Assembly: GCA_017591395.1 (NCBI GenBank)
Contig: WEDG01004095.1
Span: 1 to 64,000 of the forward strand
DNA length: 64,000 nucleotides
DNA from: Schistocephalus solidus
Lineage: Eukaryota > Platyhelminthes > Cestoda > Diphyllobothriidea > Diphyllobothriidae
Reading direction: 5' to 3'
Below the pieces are notes generated by a model, which made no database searches, was not told the DNA's origin, and was given only the letters and a program-made list of their open reading frames with translations. Both the position numbers and the translations under genes were made by a program. The number at the start of each line of letters is the position of its first letter. The stretch's first letter is position 1. This document shows positions 1 through 11,800 of the stretch, one piece after another.

Positions 1-33
<33 letters not shown>

Positions 34-1357
34 AGTATGGGGGCTCACTGATCTGCTTAAGGAACGTGCATGTTCCGTTGTGCCCTGGAGCTCAGACTAG
101 AAGCCTCGCAGGTGGTCGCATAGCGACGTGTAGCATATGATAGAATGGAACCGACAAAGACATAGGGGACCGAATGGCCATTTCTGGCTTATTAGCCGTC
201 ATCAGCCAGACTCAATCCCAAGTGTGGCACACCTGGGATTCGAACCCGCGACCTTTTGGTATTTGAGTCGAACGCTCTCACCATTTTGAGCCACGGGCTC
301 GTTGTTTTGTCGGTTGTGATCGGGAATATGATGATAGTATGGGGCTCACCGATCTGCTTAAGGGCAACGCGTTCCGTTGTGCCCTGGAGCTCAGACTAGA
401 GCCCTCGCAGGCGGTCGCATAGCGACGTGTAGCATATGATAGAATGGAACCGACAAAGACAAGGGAGACTGGAATGACCATTTGGCTTATTAGCCGTCAT
501 CAGCCAGTCATACCCAATCCCAAGTGTGGCACACCTGGGATTCGGAACCCGCGACCTTTGGTATTTGAGTCGAACGCTCTACCATTGAGCCACGGGCTCG
601 TTGTTTTGTCGGTTGTGATCGGGAATATGATGATAGTATGGGGCTCACCGATCTGCTTAAGGAACGTGCATGTTCCGTTGTGCCCTGAGCTCAGACTCAG
701 AGCCCTCGCAGGCGGTCGCATAGCGACGTGTAGCATATGATAGAATGGAACCGACAAAAGACAAGGGAGACCGGAATGGCCATTTCTGGCTTATTAGCCG
801 TCATCAGCCAGTCATACCCAATCCCAAGAGTGGCAGATCGGTGAGCCCCATACTATCATCATATTCCCGATCACAACCGACAAAACAACGAGCCCGTGGC
901 TCAAATGGTAGAGCGTTCGACTCAAATACCAAAGGTCGCGGGTTCGAATCCCAGGTGTGCCACACTTGGGATTGGGTATGACTGGCTGATGACGGCTAAT
1001 AAGCCAGAAATGGTCATTCCGGTCTCCCTTGTCTTTGTCGGTTCCATTCTATCATATGCTACACGTCGCTATGCGACCGCCTGCGAGGGCTCTAGTCTGA
1101 GCTCCAGGGCACAACGGAACATGCACGTTCCTTAAGCAGATCGGTGAGCCCCATACTATCATCATATTCCCGATCACAACCGACAAAAACAACGAGCCCG
1201 TGGCTCAAATGGTAGAGCGTTCGACTCAAATACCAAAGGTCGCGGGTTCGAATCCCAGGTGTGCCACACTTGGGATTGGGTATGACTGGCTGATGACGGC
1301 TAATAAGCCAGAAATGGCCATTCCGGTCTCCCTTGTCTTTGTTGGTTCCATTCTATA

Positions 1358-1397
<40 letters not shown>
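1..1397. repeat. Inverted array of ~300-bp tRNA-derived SINE units bounded by (TA)n
   Basis: Two units read on the - strand (tRNA-like heads near 223-301 and 525-600) and two on the + strand (heads near 890-966 and 1194-1270). Spacing between like-oriented heads is about 300 bases (GAGCCCG at 890 and 1194). Each head has a Pol III A-box (TGGCTCAAATGG) and a B-box (GGTTCGAATCC), followed by a body with CTGATGACGGCTAATAAGCC. The orientation switches at about 838. The whole block starts in (AT)n at 1-30 and ends in (TA)n at 1354-1397. Confidence 0.85.
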
Positions 1398-1599
1398 CCA
1401 TGCTTCGCTTTTCAAAATATGATCCAGCGACAGCAACTTATGCTGTTAAAATGTTCACGGACACTATTGAACGTTAGTTAAAATTTCCTTAGGGGAGACG
1501 ACTCAGATAAAGACTCGAAGGACAACTGCAACGGTTCTCACTTGTTGCATTTAATAGTGAAATTTTCTAAATGTTACAGGTTGAACCACACTCACAGCA

Positions 1600-1644
1600 C
1601 AGGTACTAGCTGTGAGTATGGTATGAGCTTTTAGCTAGTACCTG
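1600..1644. repeat. Perfect 12-bp inverted repeat (hairpin)
   Basis: CAGGTACTAGCT at 1600-1611 is the exact reverse complement of AGCTAGTACCTG at 1633-1644, with a 21-base loop. The right arm is the start of the repeat that also follows the hammerhead-like motifs near 34457 and 34813. Confidence 0.75.
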
Positions 1645-2408
1645 TTTTGAGGTTAGGATTCCACCTGTAACCCCTAAATATACTTCTGGCTGTCTGTTGG
1701 CAGTTCAATGAATATTACGCGGTTATCTCGCTGTGGCTTAGAGAAGTCGGCCCAAATATGCATATCAACTTTCAGTGTACCCCTATCAGCCTTCACATAG
1801 ACTAATTTACTCCAAGTTGGCGATTAATTTCGACGGAAATTAAAAAGCAGCAACTGATTGCAATTGTACTGTTTTATCTCTGACGATGGACTCCAGTAAG
1901 AGTTCTAAAGCTCAGACGAATACAGCCATGATTCCGGTGAACGAACAACCTTCTTCTTCACTAATTCGTGCGGCCTGCTCCACGGGAGCAAGTGAAGGAG
2001 TAAGTGCACATAGAGATGGTCTGAGCGAGCAACCTTTCCTTACCTTCTGCGTATCTAATAGGGTTGGTCGAGAATGATGCCTGCACTATCGCTGCTGAGA
2101 AGGTTCATGAACCAGATTAGTCAAAGCGTCGGCAAAGATGACTTGTATGGCCGCCCAACCAGGACACAGGAACAGAAATCACCCACAATACACGTAACCT
2201 GTTCTTTGAGGATGGTTTCACCTGTAACCCCTAAGTATACTACTGGCTGCCTGTTGACAGTTTGATAAATATTCATCGGTTATCCCGCCGTGGCTTCGAG
2301 AAGTCGGCCCAAATATGCATATCAACTTTCAGTCTACGCCTATAAGCCTTAAAATAGACAGATTTACTCCAAGTTAGCGATTAATTTCGAGAAAATTAAA
2401 AGCAGCAG
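1626..2408 (+). repeat. Two direct copies of a ~190-bp repeat
   Basis: Segment 1661-1853 and segment 2218-2408 are clearly homologous. Both carry CACCTGTAACCCCTAA, a GGTTATC core and CCCAAATATGCATATCAACT, and both end in an AGCAGCA motif. They are related to the hammerhead-associated repeat at 34457-34640 and to a fragment near 48973 (shared ACGYGGTTAT). The intervening 365 bases include an unassigned frame at 1886-2077 and a block at about 2120-2190 resembling 10040-10110. Confidence 0.7.
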
Positions 2409-5400
2409 TAAGTGAAATTTTCGTATTTAAAATTCCACATAACCTCTTACGGCCGTCCAATAATTTCGGTTCGACATCACTTAAACCTTGTAATTATCTT
2501 GTCAGTGCCTCTACCATGATATTATACCCATTCAATTGACCTCTAAGTCGGTTCGCGCCGCTGCATCGCCATACTAAAGTGACGGCCACATTTATTAGTG
2601 GCATTTATTAGTCTGAATGTACCGAGTCAGCGTGAGTCCTTATCCACTGCCGTACCTATGTATGCATTGCACTTGTACGCTAAAAGATTTGACACGTCAG
2701 TCATTGCGACCAATTTTATTACAAGTTGGTAGACAGGCTCCAAAAGGCAACTAGCGCATAGAAAATGGAGAAAAGGGCGAACACGAAGTTAGGATACCCT
2801 TACTCATGGCAAATCGATGCATTGTTAGAATCCATCCGCTAAAAGTACGCAAATAAAAAGGGACAAAGAGGATGTATGGGAAAACGAGAACACCTGAATT
2901 CTGACTCACAATTTACGTACCAGAACTTAAATGCAAAACGGAACAACGATAAATGCTGTGGTAGGAATTAGAACAGTAAATTAGTAAAATATCCTGACCA
3001 ACAATAGGGGACATCCAAAGGTCAACTTAACACGTAAGAAATTTTAGGCGTCTCTGTTTCAAACCTGTTTAGGGTGGGCTTGTTGTTATCGTGTGGTCAA
3101 TGTCTTCAACTTCTTCGAATGGACAATGCCATTAAGACAGATTTTTCAGCATTAAGCTTGGTAATTAAACCGGTGCATCTCTCTCGTTCTATGTGTGGTC
3201 AGGAAAAAGCGTCATATAATCTTTGCGCAAGGGTGTGGGCGTCTCCTGCCGGCTATCCCTAATATCTTTTCCCTGGACGCGTGCAGTGGAACACAAAGGT
3301 TTTTTTCTTTTGCCGTTAGTGAACCGTGAGTGAGCATATGGCGGTTGCACTGGAGCAGTTTAGCCTTCTCAACAAACAAATTTTATTTTAATGTTCATTC
3401 CTCCTTAGGAGACGTGAGCCACATGGGAAAGGTGCTTCCATTAGTAAACCGTCGATTATGGATGGAAACATCTGAATGTGTCGCATTAGTGGCTATACAG
3501 GAAGTGATCTGTACCACGTCAAGTATCACCAACTTCCAATGCGTGATAGGCAGTGTAAATTTTTAGCTTAATTTATTCTGTTCTTCCTCATTCCACTATC
3601 ATGGTGGAACCGGTGAACCTAGGTTGACATAAAGGGCCATTCTCCATCTGTTTAGATGTACGAAGAGTTACCGAATGTTCAGAGTTTCGCAACTTCAAAT
3701 GAAAACGGGAATATTCGTCGATGATCTTCAGAAACAAACGGTTCCCAGTTACTAACGAAAGTGGATCCTTGAAGTCTATTTACAACCCTTCAAGCTACTT
3801 CATAGATCTGAGGACTTGAACTTTAGCTCAAGAGAAGGACCAAGTTTTATTTCGCAGTATTTTAGGCATTTAATGACATTATTACGAATATCTTTCGCTG
3901 AAAATGAAAAGTTCATTGTTCGGAAGAATTCTGACAGTCAACAGACACGAAGAGGAGAAATTGATTTCTGTAGTTCTTTCATATCAACGCTAAACATTAG
4001 GGTCGCAATGTACTTAAGAGAACGCATATCCACTTGGTTTTCCTTGCCAAAACATGATTAGCCTAAATAATCAATTTTTTCTGTCCCGAGATATCAACCC
4101 ATTTTCGACTTTTAAAACCAATGGACTTTGACGAAATCGTGGCAGGACGGCCGGTGAGGTAGGTAGTTTTCAGGATGATGGTTGACGTCACTGATTCTGG
4201 TCATCCAAAAAGCCTGCCTTCTTGTCTATGGGGTTAGGTGTGCTGAATATGTACGCTAACACAAGTTATATTGAATTCCATTGTTTCTCTCAAAATGCAC
4301 ACACACGGTCGGTTAAATGCTAGCTTATTATTCTTCTTTGTTTCATTGGGTCAATCTGTTGGGTAAAAACGAAACTGACGGGCGTCAGCCGAAGTTTTGT
4401 TAAAACGAAGAGAGTCTAGTCGACACCTTAACATGTGTTTTGTCGAAGTCTCAATTTATTTCGGTTTGCTCTCAGACACCCAACCGTATCATATGACATT
4501 CCTAGGCAGCTCTTCATAGATTATATATGCGTAGGCGTTTACTTCGCAATCGGCACTGCTTAACACGTATCACCTGTCGTATCTCCTATTTGATCTCGGA
4601 CCCCAAGATTAGGCATTAGGGATTCTGACTATTCGACCACTGGGAGATCTGTAAAATCGATGATTTATCATGTTTTAAGCCTGTACAAAATCGTGTGTAA
4701 TAGCCTTTTTTCAGACCATACACGTGAAAGGAATGAGCTGGTTGTCCACACAACAGAGCAGAGCATGCAGAAACAGACAGGGATGTCTGATGTGTCTCCT
4801 GGTTGATTGGTTCAAGTAGGACTCTGCCTATTAAGCACGCGTTTGAACCAGTTTTCGGTCATTTGTGATCAGGCGCGTTGGAACAAATTTATCCTTCCCT
4901 CCTGTGGAGAAGAACTGTAAGGAGGAGAGCAGGAATGTAGGTCAGGGAATCGGCAACAGAAATCACTTACCCAGTTGCCTTCATCAGGCACCATGTAGAT
5001 TCACGAAATTTTATATTTAAGTAGGTCGCAGAGCGCATTAGGCACCCTTTTCTCATGCCCGTTGATCGTTCACTGGGTTCGTAGCCCCTAGTTCCCCGAG
5101 GCCTTTGCCTCTGGATCTGTGGCTTACGTGAATGTCAACGTGGATCGTTATCCTTTTATGTAGTTAACTATTCATGAGTCCACAAGTCCCTCAAAAAGTG
5201 AATTTTTTAGTCCTGAAAACTATCTGTCCCAAGTCTGCGGGTACATGCTTTATCCCATCCTGACGCTATCAAATTTCCTCTTCTTTCGCTTGCAATCTTC
5301 TTCTACTGCTGTCGCTCTATATCTGCCACCTCAAATATTGGTCGCGCGCCCATTTTCGAATTTAAACCGCGTATTCTCCGGGCTCCTGATGAGTTTGGAA

Positions 5401-5647
5401 GACGATGTACTTAAATGATGTGTTAGTGGTGGTGCTTTCTTTGTAATGCACTTCAGTCCACCTGACTCCCTCCTTGTTTTGAAAGACAGGCGTGTTGAAT
5501 ATTCTTTATTTTGTTTTGCTTCAGCGAAGTTTACACAACCATAATTATCTTATTTAGCCTGTCATTAATCCTTTGAAATGTGTTCATATATTGGACTGCC
5601 CATCTTGATCCGATTGTTTAATTGCCGTTTTCATTGTCTGCATCAAG
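2409..5647 (+). other. Upstream intron or flank, nothing recognised
   Basis: No coding segment with family similarity or codon-like pattern was recognised, and the missing 5' kinase exon was not seen. Open frames here are short and unconvincing. Confidence 0.5.
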
Positions 5648-5800
5648 GAATCTTTCACGAGGTCGCAACCCCTGTGGGATTCTGTTCGTGGGAAGTCTGG
5701 CTCGAAATTCCTCATAACCTACAATCGACACTATGTTGTAAAGTCAATTAGTTCGGAAGAAGTTGAGCAAATGCATCACTTCCTGGAAAATTACCACGAG
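5648..5800 (+). CDS. PIP4K2: PIP4K2 exon 1 of those visible: ATP-binding lobe
   Basis: This exon is 51 codons in phase 0. It begins after AG at 5646-5647 and ends before the donor gttagt at 5801. The peptide starts ESFTRSQP and contains [10 protein letters not shown] (glycine-loop equivalent) and YVVK with the ATP-binding lysine, then [17 protein letters not shown]. It aligns without gaps from memory to vertebrate type II kinases (SVTRSAP ... FVIKTVSSED). The exact 5' boundary is slightly uncertain because the reading frame stays open a few codons upstream. The exon encoding the preceding FRxLRERFGIDDQDY-like segment was looked for between 1400 and 5640 and not found. Confidence 0.88.
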
Positions 5801-8800
5801 GTTAGTGTGCATTTTTTGCCCCAAGTATATTTTTCTCTTTTACTTAACCTACTAATAGTGTGCTGTTCCCGTGCGCACGTGCGATGCAACTAGAGCAGCG
5901 GCTTTAAATCTTGTCCTTTATGAACCTCCTGAGACCTTGATGGGGATACGTCCCCATCCTAAACGGAATTAACTTAACGACGGCCTGCTAACGACTTGCA
6001 TCGCTCAATTCCGTTTCCAGACGGAAAATTGGGTGAAGCTCTGCGGCCTACTTTGCTTGGGCCAGCTTGCGGTTGGCATTGGTGAAAACGGAAAAGAAAT
6101 TACATGCATCTCCTGATGCCCTCTTCTTCTTCTTCTTCTTCTTCTTCTTCTTTCTTCTTTCTTCTTCTTCTTCTTCTTCTTCTTTCTTCTTCTTCTTTCT
6201 TCTTTTTCTTTTTCTTTTTCTTCTTCTTCTTCTTCTTCTTCTTCTTTCTTCTTTCTTCTTTCTTCTTTCTTCCTTCTTCCTTCTTCTTTCTTCTTTCTTC
6301 TTTCTTCTTCTTCTTTCTTCTTCTTCTTCTTCTTCTTCTTCTTCATTATTATTCTTCTTCTTTCTTCTTTCTTCTTTCTTCTTTCTTCTTTCTTCTTCTT
6401 CTTTCTTCTTTCTTCTTTCTTCTTTTTTCTTTCATCTTTCTTCTTCTTCTTTCTTCTTCTTCTTCTTCTTCTTCTTCTTCTTCTTCTTTCTTCTTCTTCT
6501 TTCTTCTTCTTCTTCTTCTTTATTCTTCTTCTTCTTTCTTCTTATTCACGGTTTACATAAACCTCACCACTTTCACGCCCTCTTTCATTATTTCCACTGC
6601 ATTTTTTCACGCTTATCCACGCTTATTCTATTCATTTCCTTCCCCACATCTATCTCTCTCGCTCACTGTTTCTAACGGTTTTTCAATATAACAGCAGTAA
6701 ACTCTTATCCCGCCGCCTACAAAAACTAGATGAGCTTTGAGCGTACGCTTTCTTGCTCTTGCTTTTGGTAATTTAAATGGCTCCTCCGCCGCCGCCGCCG
6801 CCGCCGCCTCCTCCTCCTCCTCCTCCTCCCCTCTTCGTTTTCTCTAAATCTCCCGCATGCGTTGTATTAGTGCGCTCGAACGCTATAGGACGCGAGCATC
6901 CGCATCCTTTCCGCCCCGCCATTTTGACAGGTCACGTTGGCTGCGGGTGTGTTTTAGTCAAGCCGCGCTGAGTCGGCGAGAATCCCTAACTACCACCGTA
7001 GGCGCGTTTTGCTCACTTTAGACGCAGGCTCCCCGCCCTGTAACCGCTATTTCTACCCTTGTATCCAACGGTATATACCGTGTGTAACACTGCAAAGTGC
7101 TACAGAGACGACGACACGCGCGTGAATTAGATTATAGCGAGAGAAGACTTGCTCTGCATCTACCGCTCTCTCTCTCTCTCTCTTCTACCTGGGTCCGCTG
7201 ACATGACCAAATAAAGAAGCTCGGAGGCAAGACAACCACTTATACAAACACACACTGGGCTGACCGAGCATTCCGAGATAAGCCGTTAGCTGGCAACTTC
7301 CCAAGCCACGGTTTCAGATTGTTTATTGTGAGGAAAACGCGCTGAACCGTCGACCTCACTCGATTCCCAGGCCCCAGTCGCTGTCCGAGCCGGTCAGTTA
7401 ACTGGTGTGGGCAATAGGTAACCACTACCACTACCAGCCAATACTCCCAATCTCATCACCAGTTGGTTGGGTCAGGTCGCTGGGAGTTGAGAGTAATGTG
7501 TGTGCAGCTTGGAGCCATTACTTAATTTCTTCACAATTAATAGTCCGTCGTACTTTGCAATCATTACATCTCAGCTGAGGTCGTGGCTTGGAGGGTTTTG
7601 AACTGAATGAATCACTCCGTAGCCCTTTACAAAGACGGTCAGACTGCAATTGCTCCCTTGTTAAGCCCAATGCTTTAACGGTTAGGCCACGGACTCATTC
7701 TCGTGTCGGTTGCAATTGGGAATATTAGATATGTTGTAAGTGCGTCCATCGATCAGCTTGTGGGACATGTTCGTTCCGTTGTGTTTCGGAATTCAATCTG
7801 CAGCCCAGCGCTCAATCGCAGGATTTGGGCTCAGGTGTCGCAAGGCCTAATCTTGGGTAAGGCTAGCTTACGACCATTAATAAGTCGAAAATGGTCATTC
7901 CAGTCTTCCTTGCCTTTACTAGCAGTCTTTCTGCTGGACGCTGTCACCACCGGCGGAACTGTAAATTAAGTCTTGGAGCACGAGGGGACGAATCTATTCC
8001 GTATCGCGACTTTTGAGTGCCCTTCTGCCCTTTTTAAAGTACCTGATCGCAGCCGACATGGTACCGAGCACGTGGCTCGATGGATAGGATTTGGGCCTTT
8101 GAACCAACAGGTTGGGATCTCAAGTCTTAATGGTTGTAAAACCTAAGGTTGGGTATTGATGGCTGATGGAGGCTAATACGCCAGAAATGGCCACTCTATT
8201 CTCTCATGTCTTCATCATGTCATAACCTTGTTTAAGGAAAGTACTTAGTTATAACGTCAGTTGGCAACCTTTGACGCGCGCAAAATTGAGTTTAGTCGGG
8301 ACTGGACTGACTTGCTATAAGTAAAGGTACCTCGGTATCGACTTCACCCTCCCATGCACTACTGGTCTTTCCGAGCCTCTCCACTCCGGACGAGATTGGC
8401 ACAATGGCTGTGGTGCTGGCGCCACCTAGCCTGGCATTTCGACCGTCGTAATCTAACGATATCCACCGTATCCTCTACACCATGGTGGTGCAGGAAAGGT
8501 TACTTGCGCGTGGATTAGTTTTGAGTGATAGTAGCCCTGCGCTTCAGATACCGCACTCCTCCCCCTTCCCCGCCTGAACCGAGCGCAGGTGGCTGTCACG
8601 ACCGGAGCCGCCCCTGGGCGTGCCACCACACCTGGCTCGGATCCCACGGAGTGGGAGTGCCATAAAAGCCACATTAAGAAGGAGCCATTGCAACCTGACT
8701 CTCAGCCCACCAGGCAGCCACTCCACACAAACACACAGTCGGCTGACCGGGCAGTCCGAGATAACCCGTTGGCTGGCCACTTCCCAAGCCACGGCTTTTA

Positions 8801-11800
8801 GCGCACCATGATAGTTACGTGCGCGTCAGATTGTTTATTGTGAGGAAAATGCGCTGAGCCGTCGACCTCAATCTCTCCCCTACCCCCACAATCAGACCAC
8901 CGCCCGAGCCGGTCAGTTGTCTGATGCGGAAGTGGGCGCAGCTGCTGGTGACCTCGTCTACGGGTACTACATACACGGCCTGACCCCCCAAACACAAGCA
9001 CCAGGATTTCACACAACGGGGGGTTGACCGGCTTACAAATCACATGTGTTACATAACCAGAGGTCACGTTAAGAAGGAGCCATCACAGCCTGACTTTCAG
9101 ACCACACAACACACAGTGGACAAACTGCGAGGTCCGAGAGTAATTGTCAGTTGGCAACCTTCCAATCCACGGCGCTTATCTCCCCATGATATTCTCAAGC
9201 TCAGATTACACATGCAACAGAGGAGCCACATGGAGAAGGGGCCGGGGATCATACTTGCCTCTCAATCAGCTATGCAGTCTAACATCATGTTTTCTGTGGT
9301 CTTGTGTGTGCTCCTGTGAGGTGCAGATGCTGATGAAGAGAGATGTATTGTTGTGGTATAGCCGGCAGTGTTCTACCGCAGGTTTAAAATTATAAGCATG
9401 TGACCTAATAGGCCCATGTGGTCTGTGAATGTGCGTGGGCGGTGCGGACAGTTGCGGCGGGTGTATGTTGGTGCTCCTGGCACTGGTTTGCCGGTCTCTG
9501 TGCGAACACATGCGTCGATCACCACGGCCTGGTGTAGACTCAATATAGTCGAAGCTAACCCGTATCACAAGATAATATGGCCTCGTTCTGTTTAAACGGA
9601 GTAGTGGTGCAATCACATTCACGTCCCTCGGCACCATAACTTGGAGCGACTCTGCTCCATGCCGCCTGTATCATTATTCATCCGATGGAATGGTGCACGC
9701 ATACGGGCTGGTGTAGATAGTTCGCATGGGAACTTGATCACAACCGGAATCTAAATCACACCCTTTACTGTTTTGGCTGCATAATTTGCCCTTTTTAGAC
9801 TAATATCTTTCCCGGGCCTCTGTTTATGCACAACTGAAATTCAGTTTGCGAGTACTCCTTAAGCGCTTTGGCCGTTAGTCAGCCCACCGATGTAATATAC
9901 CAATGAGTGGAGCCTACCTCAAATGTGTTGAGGGACCAACACATGAGTGGCATGCGCAGTGGGAGACTTTATGCCAGGTCAATGTCCCCAATCATCTTGA
10001 CCTCGTCACGCCACTGAATCATGATGGGTGTGGAGAGAGCGGGAGGAATGATTTGTTTGACCGCCTAATCAGGACACAGGAATAGGAATTGCCCACAGTG
10101 CATGTGGTTTTGTGTCTCCTTGCCGAGAGAACTAGAGGGGGAGAGAGAGAGAGAGAGGGGAGGTGATGGCGTCGATACCACTTTTCCCTGCCGATCCCCT
10201 AGTAATGTTGACCAAGTTGGAGCACCATCACCATGTGCCTGATGCACGAATTATTCTTATTCGCACTTGCAGCTCTAATCTCCTGTAACCTTATTTTTTA
10301 ATTTTTTTGCAGTATGTTGTCAACTGCCACGGACAAACGCTGTTGCCGCAGTACCTGGGCATGTACCGCGTCACGGTGAACGATCAAGAAAGTTACCTGC
10401 TTGCTATGCGAAACGTGTTTAGTCCCCGTGTCACAATCCACAAGAAGTACGATCTGAAGGTAAGTAGGTGTTTTTTACTTTGCATGCCTTTCTGGCCAAT
10501 CGTACTTAACGGAATCATCACTTAATCCCTTTGAAGATGCACCTACGGGTGTTTCACACTCTAGGTAATCTGAGTAGACTTATTGCCGCATCATTGCCTT
10601 CACCACTGGTAGTTTCCACTGGTTGTAACTGTCGTCACTCAGCGAGCGGCAGGGAATCCTGCCTGCCTACTGCTTTCGATCTGTTCTTACTCTCTGGGTT
10701 ATCACTCCTTGGAATTTAACTTTTGTTTACGAGAGGCTGGGCTTGGGACGCTGGTGAGGAACTTCTGTCACCATTATAACCCAGTCGACACTTGCGACAC
10801 TTATTTGAACTTGAATTTTTTGTGGCATTTTCTTTGCATTTCTCACCTACTTATGATCGAACGTAACCTTTAATTGTGACTTTCACTGCCTGCTTGGTGC
10901 CCAATTCTGTTATTCCGTCTCCTGCTACCAAATAGGTGATGACTCTGTTGAGCATGCTTTCCTTTTTGTTTTGATCCATTTGTCTGCCTCCATCATGGAC
11001 TCGTAATCGAGACTAGTGACGAGCTTACTGCTCTGGATGCATAGTCCCTAATAGTATACAGAAATTCGTATAACCTATAAAGAAGCCGATAACTTTTCAG
11101 GTCAATTTTGATGTACAATAGTTTGCCTACTTCATGAAATGTCTATATCAGAATTTGAGGTAGTAGCAGGGCACGCATTTTAAGGTCTTAGTTCTGTTTT
11201 TTTCTATTGAATTGATGCACAAAAAGCTGTTTAATAATAAAGAGTTCACTTCAGATCCGTTTATTGATGGGAAAACGGGGCTAAATGGGGCAAAATCCGA
11301 AGTTTCTTGCTATCGAGGAATTTTCCCACGCTATTAAAAGCTACGGATGAAAGCATTTTGTTTTTATGCGCAGTACTATGAATGAACATTAATATAAGCC
11401 GGGAAAATTTGGAATATATCCCTTCAGAGAACGGAAAATTTTGCTTTGTTTCCACGAAAATCAGGTGAATGCAGGTTTGAGAGATCACATTTTTCGAAAA
11501 AACAAGGGCAGATTCAGCCAAAAAAATTAAATTTTGCAAATTTATGACATTTTGCGCCACTTTTCACTGTCACGGCGTACGCGAAGCCTGCCAAGAAAAT
11601 TTCGGTCTGCAGCTGACTATAAATGAATGAGGAAACTTGACACGGAAGGGGCAGAAGATTGGCATTTTATCGCAAAATCTTAGTACGTATTCAAACGCTC
11701 TCTTGTGCGTTTGAAATCTTAAAACTAGACTGAGAAGTCAAGCAAATATATCGAAAAACGCTCCAACAGAAAGGAAAAAAGGAGTTGTTTAATTTTCAGC

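Noticed and set aside
6005..6691. Lys/Glu-rich and Ser/Phe-rich frames
   Set aside because: They come from the (TTC)n microsatellite read on both strands.
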